DNA of 64,000 bases, taken from NCBI GenBank assembly GCA_900544025.1, contig UQTM01000005.1, positions 1 to 64,000 of the forward strand, written 5' to 3'. Positions 49,634-59,838 of this stretch are shown here, piece by piece. Origin of the DNA: an uncultured Odoribacter sp. GTDB lineage: Bacteria > Bacteroidota > Bacteroidia > Bacteroidales > Marinifilaceae. The stretch's first letter is position 1, and every line of letters begins with the position of its first letter. Below the pieces are notes generated by a model. The model was not told where the DNA came from and searched no databases. It worked only from the letters and a program-made list of their open reading frames with translations. A program made the translations under genes and the position numbers.

Positions 49634-51874
49634 ATGAGAAAAATGTTTACCAAAGTTCTAATTGCTTTTTTATCGTTCCTGCTATTTACGGGTTGTAGGG
49701 ATGAAGTAAAAGAGTATTATGAACGACCTGACTATCTTCGTGGGAACGCCTACGAATTTTTGCAAGAACGGGGAAATTTTACTTATTTTCTCTCAGCCTT
49801 GGAAATGACAGGTTACAAGGATGCATTGGACGGAAGAGGCTTATATTCCGTGTTTGCACCTAACGATGAATCTTTCCAAAGGTACATGACCAAAAAAGGA
49901 AAAACTTCCTTACAGGATTTCAATTTGGATTCTTTGAAGATATTGATCAGCTACCACCTGATCGAATTTTCATTTAACCGTTCCGATTTCCTGGCATTTT
50001 CTAAAACGGCTTCGGCAGAAGAACCGGAAGAAGGTGACGGATCATGTTACAAATATGAAACGTTAGCCCAGGAAGGGATCAAAACAATGACCGATCCCAA
50101 CACAGGCCGTAACGTAAAAGTTTATCAACAGAAAAAATTCCTTCCGGTACTTTCTACACGCCTGTTCCGTACGCAGGAAAGTAACAATTACGAAAGTGAC
50201 TATAAAGTATTTTTTCCATCGATTAATTGGCAGGGAGATGATAATCATCTTTATGTTGCCAATGCTGCAGTCGTAGAAAGCGGAATCCCCATCGATAACG
50301 GTTATATGTATGTGGTTGACGAGGTGATCGAACCGCTTCCCACCGTATATAATGCTCTTGCCGGACAATCTTCAAACTTTAAGATTTTCAAAGAGTTGTA
50401 TGATCGTTTTGCTTATATGTATTATGATGCAAACAAAACGAAGGATTATGCAGAATTAGGAGACAGTTTGTTCCAATTTTATCACTATTTGCCTCCCACT
50501 GCCGGAGAAGATCTTCCGGACATTGCCTGCGAATGGACCGTATCGGAAAATGAAAGCGACTACGAAGCACGTTTGAAATATGCTTTCAACTGTTTCGTAC
50601 CTACGGATAATGTACTGGCTCCTTACATTCAAAATTTCTTTGGAGTTGAGCACTATCAAGATGTTCCTTTATTAAATCTGTACTATCTTCTGAAAGCCCA
50701 TGTTGCCAATCGTCAAAAGCTGATTTTACCCTCTCAGTTAGACAAAGGCCTGGAAGGCTCTCTGGGGGAAGAATGGACCGTAGAACGCAATAATCTGGTT
50801 GCAACACAATTCTGTAGCAATGGAGTATTGTATGGAATCGACAAAGTATTAGAACCGGCAGTCTTCTCCATGGTTATGCGCCCTTTCTTTCAATATCCGC
50901 GTTTCAGCACAATGTTGAACATTGCTCATAAGCAAGGAACCTTCGGAGCGATGGTCGATCCGGAACGTGAATACACGATTTTTGCGATTGCCAACGATGC
51001 TTTAAAAGATAAATACGGCTATAATGTAAATTATTATGCAAATGAAGATATCGATGTCCTGAACGGACGGGTTACGATCGAGACCTTCAATAACGAAGAG
51101 GATCACACTATCCGGACGATGTCGGGAGACGAGCAGAGTGCTTTCATTCAGAATCAAGTCGTTGACGGTTATATTAAACCACAGGAAACGATGGGAAAAC
51201 GTGTTTTCTATCCTACCAGGGAATCGTATCATTTTATATATACCGAAAACGGACAAATTTACGGAGAAAACCGTTCCTCGATCTCTCCGCTGGAAACATG
51301 GGAATTTACTTATCCCAATGGTGACGGTAGAGGCATTGTTTACGAGGTGGGCGATAAATTCCAATCGAACAAAGAAAACGTCGGGATGGCCCTATTCTCT
51401 AATGCCGATAAATATCAAAAATTCTATCAGGCTCTTTTAGAGGCCAATCTGATCCAGCTAAAACCGGATGGAGTAACCAATATTGCCGATGTTACCGCAG
51501 TAGAAATGGACTGGTTGAAAGGAGAGCGTTGTATGGTCTTTGCTCCGCTGAACAACGCCTGGGATGAAACAAAAGTACCTACCGATTCTGTAGAGTTAGA
51601 CCGTTTCCTGAAATTTTTCTTCGTCCCGATGGTCGAAAATAAATTACAGGATTACATTCTGCCTAATCATGGGACAACCGGTACTTACGAAACCCGTTGT
51701 GCTTACACTCCTGCCACCAAGGCAAAAATGAGAATCACTTTCTCTAACGATAAGCAATTGAACATTGCGAATGAAGACAACCTTACTGTTCAAACAGATG
51801 GAGAAGTTCCTTTCTTTGCTACAGATGGATTGATATACGGTATCAAAGAATTACTAACCCCAGTTAAACCGTAA
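49634..51874 (+). CDS. Fasciclin (FAS1) domain lipoprotein, multi-domain
   Basis: Surface lipoprotein of 746 residues. The signal peptide MRKMFTKVLIAFLSFLLFTGC has its lipobox Cys at 21, followed by the acidic-basic RDEVKEYYE that may favour surface export. About four FAS1-like repeats are visible. The first (about 36-235) has FTYFLSALEMTGYKDALDGRGLYSVFAPNDESFQRYM, and each repeat ends with a hydrophobic VLYGIDKVLEP-type strand. The last (about 565-746) ends FFATDGLIYGIKELLTPVKP. FAS1 domains mediate adhesion or carbohydrate/protein contact. First gene of the operon after the inverton, 24 bases before SusC. Confidence 0.87.
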   Translation: MRKMFTKVLIAFLSFLLFTGCRDEVKEYYERPDYLRGNAYEFLQERGNFTYFLSALEMTGYKDALDGRGLYSVFAPNDESFQRYMTKKGKTSLQDFNLDSLKILISYHLIEFSFNRSDFLAFSKTASAEEPEEGDGSCYKYETLAQEGIKTMTDPNTGRNVKVYQQKKFLPVLSTRLFRTQESNNYESDYKVFFPSINWQGDDNHLYVANAAVVESGIPIDNGYMYVVDEVIEPLPTVYNALAGQSSNFKIFKELYDRFAYMYYDANKTKDYAELGDSLFQFYHYLPPTAGEDLPDIACEWTVSENESDYEARLKYAFNCFVPTDNVLAPYIQNFFGVEHYQDVPLLNLYYLLKAHVANRQKLILPSQLDKGLEGSLGEEWTVERNNLVATQFCSNGVLYGIDKVLEPAVFSMVMRPFFQYPRFSTMLNIAHKQGTFGAMVDPEREYTIFAIANDALKDKYGYNVNYYANEDIDVLNGRVTIETFNNEEDHTIRTMSGDEQSAFIQNQVVDGYIKPQETMGKRVFYPTRESYHFIYTENGQIYGENRSSISPLETWEFTYPNGDGRGIVYEVGDKFQSNKENVGMALFSNADKYQKFYQALLEANLIQLKPDGVTNIADVTAVEMDWLKGERCMVFAPLNNAWDETKVPTDSVELDRFLKFFFVPMVENKLQDYILPNHGTTGTYETRCAYTPATKAKMRITFSNDKQLNIANEDNLTVQTDGEVPFFATDGLIYGIKELLTPVKP

Positions 51875-51898
51875 GCATTAATTTAAAACAAGGATTCT

Positions 51899-54800
51899 AT
51901 GAAAATCATATGTTTAAGGATCATGTGCCTGTTGATACTCCTTTCCCCGTTGCAAGGGTGGGCGCAGGAACACATTTTAAGAGGTGTCGTCACAGATGTG
52001 TCAGGTCCTCTGATCGGGGCCACCGTAGCCTTCAACAACAAGGAAAACCGTGCTCTGTTTGGTGTGGTCACGGATGTTAATGGAGAATATTTTATTCGGA
52101 TTCCGGCAGGACAGGATATTGCAAATGTGGTATTCTCATTCGTCGGTTATAAAACAAAATCGATCAAATATACCAAACAAACCAAATTGGATGTAAGACT
52201 GGAAGAAGATTCCCAGACGCTCGACGAAGCTGTTGTTGTAGGGCGTGCCATACACCGGGATATCATGGGTATGGATACAAAAGCTTTGGGAGGTGCCCGC
52301 CAAAAAATCAATCTCGACGATTTGCAGGATATGGTGGTGACTTCCGTCGGCGATATGTTGCAGGGAAAGTTAGCGAATGTCGATTTGATCGCCGCATCCG
52401 GAGCTCCGGGTGCTAAAATGTCTATCCGTATTCGTGGTACGGCTTCTTTGAATGCCAGCAACGAACCGTTAATCGTTATCGACGACGTACCTATGGACGT
52501 CAGCATCAACTCTGATTTCGACTTCGGAACGGCAACCGAAGAGGATTTCGGTGCTTTGGTTAATATAGCCCCTTCCGACATCGAATCGATCGAAGTTTTG
52601 AAAGATGCTTCCGCCACCGCTATGTGGGGAGCCAAGGCTGCGAATGGAGTATTACAAATCACCACTAAAAGAGGTGCAAAAAGTAAGCCGACATTCCAGA
52701 TTTCCGAAAAAATCTCGACCAGTATCGAACCGAAACGGATGCCCCAGCTAAACGGTAAAGAATATGTAACCCTGATGCAGGATGCTATCTGGAACCGGGT
52801 GCGTGACAACGAATACAAAGACCTGTCTCTTTTGAATACTTTCCAGGATATTCGTTTTAATCCAAACTACCAATATTTCCGGGAATTCAATCAGGACGTT
52901 GACTGGCTGGATTATTTGGTAAGGACTCCGATCAATAGCGAAACCAACTTCAACATGTCCGGAGGTGGTGATAAAGCGACTTATCGTTTCTCTGTGGGAT
53001 ACCTCACAGAAAAAGGTACAACAGTAGGAGAAGATTTCAAACGTATTACAGCCCGCTTGAATCTGGATTACCGTTTTTCGAACAAATTGATTGTACGTTC
53101 GCAATTTTCTTATGCAGAGGGAGACCGGAACAGTATGTATTCACACAGTAGTGGAAACCCCCGTTCTATCGCCCAAAGAAAAATGCCGAATTTGACCCCG
53201 TTCGTACTGGATGCCGATGGAAATTTCACGGATGAATATTTTATTCAACCGACAGGTTCAATCCAGGGTTCTTTGTTAAACCCGATCGCATTGGCAAACG
53301 ACGCCCAAAGTAATACTATCAACCGGGATGCGGGAGTTAACTTCCAAATCGATTATAGCATAATTACCGGGCTTAAATTTGTCGGTACAGTGGCATTTAA
53401 CCTGAAAACATCGAAATATAAAAGTTTGCTGCCAGTATCCGCAACGGGAGTAAGTATGGACGACAGTCAATATAACCTTTCTCAGGATAGTAAAAACAGC
53501 AGCAATAGCCTTTTTATCAATGTAGGTTTCAATTATTCGAAAGCTTTTAATGAAAAACATACGATCGGAGCCTCTACTCGTTTTCAGGCCCAGGATGTAG
53601 CTTCAGGAGCTTACTTCAATTCCTCGAACGGAAATGCCTCGGGCTTCCTGAGCGATCCGGCTAACAACGGTGCACTACAATCGTTGCAAGCCTCTAAATC
53701 GCAATCCCGTTCAGTCGCTGTTGTAGGAAGTTTTATGTACTCGTATAAAAACCGGGTAAATTTAAATGCCGCTTTCCGTACCGACGGTAGCTCTAACACC
53801 GGACGCCAGTCCCGTTGGGGCACATTCCCCAGTTTGAGTGCAAGCTGGTATATGCAGGACGAGCCTTTCCTGCAAGGAGCTAAAAGCTGGCTTTATGAAC
53901 TGAAACCCCGTATCGGTTGGGGTAAGAGCGGTTCGTCCCCATCGGGTAGCTCGACCTATGCCGGGACATTCGCCGCTTTGGACGACAGATATGTCGATTT
54001 AACCGCTATCATTCCGAACTCCATTCAGCTTAACCGCTTGAAATGGGAAACCCAAACACAGCAGAACTATGGTATAGATGTAGGTATTAAAGAAGATAAA
54101 TTCCATTTAACCCTGGACTATTATATCAAAACAACCCATGACCTGCTTCAAAAGAATATGACGATCCAAAGTACGACAGGTTACAGCACTGTACCCTGGT
54201 TTAACAGCGGAAGCCTGCAAAACCGGGGCTGGGAAGTCTATTTGCGTATGAGCGATGTGGTCAGATACGGTGATTTCAGAGTAAACGTAGATTTCAACAT
54301 TTCGCGTAACCGGAATAAAGTATTGGAATTACCGGTTACACTGGAATACGTTACACCTAACGTAACCAACGGAGCCTATACCAATAAAGTCATGGAAGGC
54401 CGTCCTTTGGGATCGTTCTTCGGTTTCCGTTACATGGGCGTATATCAGAATTACGACGAAACCATTGCCCGCGACCGGGACGGTAACGTCATCAAAGACA
54501 GTGAAGGTAAAAACGTAACCACCCGTATCAACGGAACGTTCCGTCAGCGTCCGGGAGATGCTAAATACTACGATGTGAATTACGACGGTATTATCGACAA
54601 ATACGACGTTGTTTACTTAGGAAACTCTCAGCCGCTGGTTTTGGGAGGAGGTAGTATTACTTTCTTCTACAGAGGACTTTCTTTAAGAACGTCTGTTGCT
54701 TACCGTATCGGTCAATCCATTATCAACCGCGCTTTATTGAATGCTGAAAATATGGGTTCTGCCAACAATCAGAGTACTTCCGTATTACGGCGCTGGAGAT

Positions 54801-55126
54801 ATGAAGGTGACGATACCAATATTCCGCGTGCATTATATGGAGAGAACTACAACTCTTTAGGTTCCGACCGTTATGTGGAGAAAGCTTCTTTCTTGAAATT
54901 CAAGGATATCACACTTTCTTACCGGTTTCAGAAAAGAGCTTTGCAAAAGATGGGTTTGAGAGGTCTGAATATCTACCTCACTTCATACGACCCATTTACG
55001 ATCAGCAAATATAAAGGCCAAGACCCTGAAGTGGGTACACCCTCTAACTTCTCCAGTTTCGCAGAGGATAACAGTTTATCTCCGCGTGCCCGTAGATTTG
55101 CTTTTGGTATAACTGTCGATTTTTAA
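51899..55126 (+). CDS. SusC/RagA family TonB-linked outer-membrane protein
   Basis: TonB-dependent transporter of 1075 residues importing oligosaccharide, peptide or another ligand with its SusD partner. Signal peptide about 1-22 (LLSPLQGWAQ). CarboxypepD_reg-like domain (about 25-105) with RGVVTDVSGPLIGATVAF and VTDVNGEYFIRIP. The SusC signature and plug (about 110-260) contain LDEAVVVGRA, GDMLQGKLANVDLIAASGAPG, IRIRGTASLNASNEPLIVIDDVPM and ASATAMWGAKAANGVLQITTKRG. A 22-strand-type barrel follows, ending RRFAFGITVDF. The SusD gene follows 11 bases later. Confidence 0.96.
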   Translation: MKIICLRIMCLLILLSPLQGWAQEHILRGVVTDVSGPLIGATVAFNNKENRALFGVVTDVNGEYFIRIPAGQDIANVVFSFVGYKTKSIKYTKQTKLDVRLEEDSQTLDEAVVVGRAIHRDIMGMDTKALGGARQKINLDDLQDMVVTSVGDMLQGKLANVDLIAASGAPGAKMSIRIRGTASLNASNEPLIVIDDVPMDVSINSDFDFGTATEEDFGALVNIAPSDIESIEVLKDASATAMWGAKAANGVLQITTKRGAKSKPTFQISEKISTSIEPKRMPQLNGKEYVTLMQDAIWNRVRDNEYKDLSLLNTFQDIRFNPNYQYFREFNQDVDWLDYLVRTPINSETNFNMSGGGDKATYRFSVGYLTEKGTTVGEDFKRITARLNLDYRFSNKLIVRSQFSYAEGDRNSMYSHSSGNPRSIAQRKMPNLTPFVLDADGNFTDEYFIQPTGSIQGSLLNPIALANDAQSNTINRDAGVNFQIDYSIITGLKFVGTVAFNLKTSKYKSLLPVSATGVSMDDSQYNLSQDSKNSSNSLFINVGFNYSKAFNEKHTIGASTRFQAQDVASGAYFNSSNGNASGFLSDPANNGALQSLQASKSQSRSVAVVGSFMYSYKNRVNLNAAFRTDGSSNTGRQSRWGTFPSLSASWYMQDEPFLQGAKSWLYELKPRIGWGKSGSSPSGSSTYAGTFAALDDRYVDLTAIIPNSIQLNRLKWETQTQQNYGIDVGIKEDKFHLTLDYYIKTTHDLLQKNMTIQSTTGYSTVPWFNSGSLQNRGWEVYLRMSDVVRYGDFRVNVDFNISRNRNKVLELPVTLEYVTPNVTNGAYTNKVMEGRPLGSFFGFRYMGVYQNYDETIARDRDGNVIKDSEGKNVTTRINGTFRQRPGDAKYYDVNYDGIIDKYDVVYLGNSQPLVLGGGSITFFYRGLSLRTSVAYRIGQSIINRALLNAENMGSANNQSTSVLRRWRYEGDDTNIPRALYGENYNSLGSDRYVEKASFLKFKDITLSYRFQKRALQKMGLRGLNIYLTSYDPFTISKYKGQDPEVGTPSNFSSFAEDNSLSPRARRFAFGITVDF

Positions 55127-55137
55127 CGAATTGAATT

Positions 55138-56682
55138 ATGAGAAAAATTAAAAATATAGTCAAAAAAAGTTGCCTGCTATATGCATTGCTGGCAATGTGT
55201 GGCTGTAACTCCTGGTTGGATATTAATCCGGTAGGTGTGCAAACCAGCGACACCTACTGGCAGACCAAAGAAGAAGTTGAGCAGGTATTGACCTCTTCCT
55301 ATATGCAATTAAGAGATTGTATGCCTTATTTCTTCCGCTGGGGAGAAATCCGGGCCGACGAACTGGACTTCGGAATGACTCAAAGTACGGATGCAAGCCA
55401 GTTGGGACAAGACGAACGTTCCATGCGTACGATGAACATTCTCCCTTCGAATGTGTTGAACAACTGGAGTGCCGTATATAAAGCTATCGGGCGTGCCAAC
55501 TCTGTGATACAGTTTGCAGAAACTGCATTGGAAACAGATATCACTTTCTCCCGTGAATTGTGTAATTCTTTTATCGCAGAAGCTGTCTTTGTTCGTTCTC
55601 TTTGTTATTTCTATCTGGTAAGAACATTCCGGGACGTTCCTTATATCACAGCAGCTTATGCCGATGACGAGCAAGAGTTTGCTGTGCCCAAAACCGACGG
55701 GGATTATATTTTGGATCAAGTCGTTCTGGACCTGGAAAAATATGTCAGAATGTGTAAACCGGGTTACGAAGTGGAATGGCAAACCAAAGGACGTGCCACT
55801 TGCTGGGCATTCTATGCATTAATGGCCGATATTTATCTGTGGCAGGAAAACTACGGACAGGTAATCGAGAAATGTAATATATTGGAGAAAGCCGGATTCG
55901 CTCTGGAAGAAAAGTCTAAATACTGGGAAAACTTCTATCCCGGCAACTCTAAAAAAGAAAGTATTTTCGAATTACAATTCCGGCACAATACCACGGATAA
56001 CCAAAAGAACTCTCTTTTTTCCTGGTTCCACTCGGGAGTCAGTGAAGGTCGTTATCTCATTTCCGAAGACAGTAAAAAATTGTTCGAGGAAGAAGCTGTA
56101 GAAGACATCCGGGGAAAAGGATATATGTTCGATAACCGTTACATCGGTGAAAAATATTGGAAATATTTAGGAACAGCCAGCCGGTCAGGGTTGATTTATC
56201 CGGATAGTCGGTTGAGAGGAACCACAGAAAGGTCTCCGAACTGGATTTTCTACCGCTTCGCGGAAATTATTCTGATGAAAGCAGAGGCAATGACGATGCA
56301 GGGCACTCCCTACGATCAAATATGCCGTATGCTCGATACAACCACCCGCAGAAGAGCCGGTTTCGACGATGCCAGCAAATTAAGCGTACCGGAAACCGAA
56401 GAAGAAATGCTGAAAATCATCCTGAACGAACGTCGGAAAGAATTTTTAGCCGAAGGGAAACGATGGTTTGACGTAGTAAGGATGGGACAAAAACAAGGTT
56501 ATAAATACAGATCGTATTTTACTCAGGTTGCATTAAAATATGTATCGGCCAAAGACCGTCCGATGTGGAAAGTGAAACTGGAAAACAGCCCATACGGATT
56601 CTATTTGCCCATTTTGAAAAGTGAGATTGAAGCAAGCCACGGGGTTTTAGTGCAAAACCCATTCTATGAAGATGTCGAATAA
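55138..56682 (+). CDS. SusD/RagB family nutrient-binding lipoprotein
   Basis: Outer-membrane lipoprotein lid of the SusC transporter, 514 residues. The signal peptide ends LLAMCGC, then NSWLDINPVGVQTSDTYWQTKEEVEQVLTSSY, the typical SusD N-terminus. TPR-like helices include AEAVFVRSLCYFYLVRTFRDVPYIT and FYALMADIYLWQENYGQVIEKCN. The C-terminal RagB part has ILNERRKEFLAEGKRWFDVVRMG and ends SEIEASHGVLVQNPFYEDVE. It pairs with the SusC at 51899. The ligand cannot be predicted. Confidence 0.95.
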   Translation: MRKIKNIVKKSCLLYALLAMCGCNSWLDINPVGVQTSDTYWQTKEEVEQVLTSSYMQLRDCMPYFFRWGEIRADELDFGMTQSTDASQLGQDERSMRTMNILPSNVLNNWSAVYKAIGRANSVIQFAETALETDITFSRELCNSFIAEAVFVRSLCYFYLVRTFRDVPYITAAYADDEQEFAVPKTDGDYILDQVVLDLEKYVRMCKPGYEVEWQTKGRATCWAFYALMADIYLWQENYGQVIEKCNILEKAGFALEEKSKYWENFYPGNSKKESIFELQFRHNTTDNQKNSLFSWFHSGVSEGRYLISEDSKKLFEEEAVEDIRGKGYMFDNRYIGEKYWKYLGTASRSGLIYPDSRLRGTTERSPNWIFYRFAEIILMKAEAMTMQGTPYDQICRMLDTTTRRRAGFDDASKLSVPETEEEMLKIILNERRKEFLAEGKRWFDVVRMGQKQGYKYRSYFTQVALKYVSAKDRPMWKVKLENSPYGFYLPILKSEIEASHGVLVQNPFYEDVE

Positions 56683-56697
56683 TAAAAAAATCAGAAT

Positions 56698-58257
56698 ATG
56701 CAAAAAAATTTAATCATATCCGGATTATGTCTTTTGTGTTTGCTCTTTGCCAATTGCACAGACCCATTCGCAAAAGAAGAATTCGTCGCCTATGAAGAAC
56801 GTCCCATCGGCCTTTATCTGGAAACTGTTCCGGAATACTCCGATTGGGTAAAACTGCTGAAAAAAGCAGATTTGTTCAATGCGGTGAATATTAGCATAAA
56901 ATATACTTGTTTTGTAGCCAACAATCAGGCAGTGGCCAGATACCTTCAATATAAAAATCCGAACTGGAAAAGTGTGGACGATCTGACAGAAGACGAGGCG
57001 GCGAACTTAGTGAAATATCATATTATTCCGGGAGCCGATTATGCCTTCAGTTCTTTAATGGGAAAAATCGGGACAAAAACCATTTCAGGCGACTATCTGA
57101 CTGCCACCATGAATGAAGACGGTTCACAACGTTTTGTGAATGAAGTGGAAATCATTTCAAAAGACCGTAAACTGACTAACGGATATATTCACGAGCTGGC
57201 AGAAGTGCTCGATCCGATTATTTACACGGTAATGGAAATACTGGAACAGCATCCGGAATACTCCATCATGACACAAGCTGTGAAAGAGTGCGGATTGGAT
57301 GCTTATTTACACCAAAAAGAAATCACCGTAAACAATACAAAACTCCGCGATTATAAAACAGTCATTGTACCCAGTGATTCTGTTTTCAATGCAGCCGGAG
57401 TTTATACGATCGGTGATTTAAAGAACATGTTTGCAGGTGAGCCGACCGACGTAAAATCCGATTTTTACAGATATGTAGGTTATCACATTTTCAACCAGGC
57501 ACTCGACTTTGCCGATCTCACCGATTTCGCTCTGGGAGCTAATGGTCTGAACATCGAAACCTATATCGAACGGGAATTTATCACCGTTGAACAAAACGGA
57601 GACGATATTTTCATCAATCCGGGAGAAGACACAACACGGTTTGTACCTTCGAAATACGATATTGCCGGTAATAACGGATATATCCATGAGGTAACCACCC
57701 TTATGCCGGTCTCCGATCCGGCGCGTTATCCGTTTGTATGGGAACCCACCGAATGGGATGAATGCCGGGCATTGGATATTTACCGGACTCCTAAAGTAAA
57801 AGGAGTTGATCAAAGAGAGATCGTGTACTTTAAGAAAGACGAAGTCACCCACTTCCGCTGGAAAACGATTCCCGACCGGGAAGAGGCTGTCGGTTATATG
57901 AGTGACGATATCGACTGGGACCGTTTCTTGTATGACGATTGTATTTACGCCAAATTAAATGAAGTAGGCTGGGTTGAATTCGATACTCCGACAATCATGC
58001 GTGGAAAATACAATATTCAGATTGTAAAATGGGCTTGGTTTGCTAACCCAGGAAACTGGCAAATGTATATCGACGAAGTGAAATTCGGACCGATATTGGA
58101 AATGGGCAACACGAACCAGGGCACTTTGAACATGGGAACTTTCCGGTTTGAAGATTCGGGTCCACATGTATTCCGATTCAGCGTTGTAGGAGTAAACAGC
58201 TCTACAAAAACGGCGGAATTTTTCATCGACAGATTTATATTCACCCCAGAAAATTGA
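56698..58257 (+). CDS. Fasciclin-domain lipoprotein with C-terminal beta-sandwich
   Basis: Lipoprotein of 519 residues with signal peptide LCLLCLLFANC (Cys about 20). The first FAS1 repeat (about 35-185) has YSDWVKLLKKADLFNAVNISIKYTCFVANNQAVARYL, YHIIPGADYAF and YIHELAEVLDPIIYTV. The second (about 185-345) has YSIMTQAVKECGLDAYL, VIVPSDSVFNAAGV and NGYIHEVTTLMPV. The C-terminal 165 residues form a beta-rich module (VGWVEFDTPTIMRGKYNIQIVKWAWFANPGNWQMYIDEV) resembling a carbohydrate-binding jelly roll. Directly downstream of SusD in the operon. Confidence 0.85.
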   Translation: MQKNLIISGLCLLCLLFANCTDPFAKEEFVAYEERPIGLYLETVPEYSDWVKLLKKADLFNAVNISIKYTCFVANNQAVARYLQYKNPNWKSVDDLTEDEAANLVKYHIIPGADYAFSSLMGKIGTKTISGDYLTATMNEDGSQRFVNEVEIISKDRKLTNGYIHELAEVLDPIIYTVMEILEQHPEYSIMTQAVKECGLDAYLHQKEITVNNTKLRDYKTVIVPSDSVFNAAGVYTIGDLKNMFAGEPTDVKSDFYRYVGYHIFNQALDFADLTDFALGANGLNIETYIEREFITVEQNGDDIFINPGEDTTRFVPSKYDIAGNNGYIHEVTTLMPVSDPARYPFVWEPTEWDECRALDIYRTPKVKGVDQREIVYFKKDEVTHFRWKTIPDREEAVGYMSDDIDWDRFLYDDCIYAKLNEVGWVEFDTPTIMRGKYNIQIVKWAWFANPGNWQMYIDEVKFGPILEMGNTNQGTLNMGTFRFEDSGPHVFRFSVVGVNSSTKTAEFFIDRFIFTPEN

Positions 58258-58265
58258 CAGGCAAC

Positions 58266-59828
58266 ATGAAAAATATATGGAAAATACTGCTTCTCCTGTT
58301 AGTCGTAAGTGCAGGTTGTAAAGACCATTGGGATGACTTTTACGGAGAAGAGGAGGACGAGAGAAATGCAGGGGCTAAAATAACCATTTTTGAAGCTCTG
58401 CAGGAAGAGCCCGAACGATATTCCAAATTTATAAAATTATTGGAAGATACCGGGCTGGCAAGGGAAGTGAACAGCGAACGGGTTGTAACCGTATGGGTTC
58501 CCAGTAACAATTATATCACCGAGGATATTATGAGTTTGGATTCAATCGACAAACGCCGTTTTGTTTTGAATCATATAAATCAGCTCGCTCTTTACAAAAC
58601 AAAACTCGCCACTAAAAGCGAGGTAGAAACCCTGGCAGGAAAATACATCAATATCCAGGGATACGGTAATAACTTTACCGTGGAAAAAGTAAAAGTCGCA
58701 AAATTGGACAAAGCTTGTATCAATGGGGTATTTCATGAAATTTCAGGAGTGCTGAAGCCTTTGAAAAACATTATGGAATATCTATTGGAAGCCGGACCGG
58801 AATATTCCATTTACCGGGATTCCTTGCTGGCATACAATGACACCACTTTCCGGCCCGACCTGAGTTTCGCATTGGGAGTGGACGAAGTGGGACAAACCAT
58901 TTACGACTCGGTGTTCGACATCACGAACAAGTTGTTAAAATCGATCGATTTTGCCGATGAAAGAGAATCGGCCACCCTATTGCTTGCCAGCAATACCGTA
59001 ATCGACGACATGCTAAAAGACATGGAAGTTTATTTGAGCGATCTGGGTAAAGAAATGACTTATGCCGATACGCTGACTTGTTTCAATTTCCTCATGGGAG
59101 CATCGTTCGTGGGATATGAAATCCAGAACTTCTACGGTATCAAAAAATTGTACACCGGAGGCGGAAAAGAAATTCGCCCTGAGAAACAATTAATCTCCAG
59201 TAACTATGAGCAATGTAGTAACGGATTGGTGTATAAATTTGAAAAAATGTATATCCCTCGCGGTCCGTTTATGAAGAAAGTGGACTATACCATGGTGGAT
59301 CTATTCCTATTGCCGGAGGACGAATGGAGCAACTATTACCAGCTATCGAACGGAGGTACATTAAATAACCAGGAATCGAACGCCGGTGATGATTCTGAAA
59401 TGACAAAGAACATTTTTGCAGATAATAACAATCTAAGCCGCAAATTTCTGCAGGTAAAAGCAGAGAAAGGAGAATGGGTTGAACTGTCCTTACTGCAGAA
59501 AAACATCAAGGCACAGATGGAACCTGCCAAGCTGATTCCGGGGAAATATAAACTTTCCGGCTGGGGATACGGTTGGAGATCCGCTAACGTAAAAGTTTAC
59601 CTTAACGGAACTCCGTTAAAGTGGCACAAGGATGGCTCTACCACCTTTCCTATGGGAAGCAATAGTGAGTTTGAATACAGCGCAATCCGTTTGATGTGTG
59701 ATACGATCGTAGTCACCACCTCGCCGGGGCCTGATGTTGTGAGAATTGAGTCCGTCGGATCGGGAAGTAAAAGCAATTGCATCCGTATCAAAGAATTATT
59801 ATTCGAACCGGTAGGCGACAATTATTAA
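58266..59828 (+). CDS. Fasciclin-like lipoprotein with C-terminal beta-sandwich (paralogue of upstream gene)
   Basis: Lipoprotein of 520 residues starting MKNIWKILLLLLVVSAGC; the alternative upstream TTG at 58254 lies inside the preceding gene and is rejected. After the Cys comes KDHWDDFYGEEEDE, an acidic tether. FAS1-like repeats occupy about 40-175 (KFIKLLEDTGLAREVNSERVVTVWVPSNNYI, GVFHEISGVLKPL) and about 175-345. The C-terminal domain (about 390-520) has YKLSGWGYGWRSANVKVYLNG and SNCIRIKELLFEPVG and is a likely ligand-binding beta-sandwich. The domain order matches the preceding gene, suggesting duplication. Confidence 0.8.
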   Translation: MKNIWKILLLLLVVSAGCKDHWDDFYGEEEDERNAGAKITIFEALQEEPERYSKFIKLLEDTGLAREVNSERVVTVWVPSNNYITEDIMSLDSIDKRRFVLNHINQLALYKTKLATKSEVETLAGKYINIQGYGNNFTVEKVKVAKLDKACINGVFHEISGVLKPLKNIMEYLLEAGPEYSIYRDSLLAYNDTTFRPDLSFALGVDEVGQTIYDSVFDITNKLLKSIDFADERESATLLLASNTVIDDMLKDMEVYLSDLGKEMTYADTLTCFNFLMGASFVGYEIQNFYGIKKLYTGGGKEIRPEKQLISSNYEQCSNGLVYKFEKMYIPRGPFMKKVDYTMVDLFLLPEDEWSNYYQLSNGGTLNNQESNAGDDSEMTKNIFADNNNLSRKFLQVKAEKGEWVELSLLQKNIKAQMEPAKLIPGKYKLSGWGYGWRSANVKVYLNGTPLKWHKDGSTTFPMGSNSEFEYSAIRLMCDTIVVTTSPGPDVVRIESVGSGSKSNCIRIKELLFEPVGDNY

Positions 59829-59838
59829 TCGGCAAACA

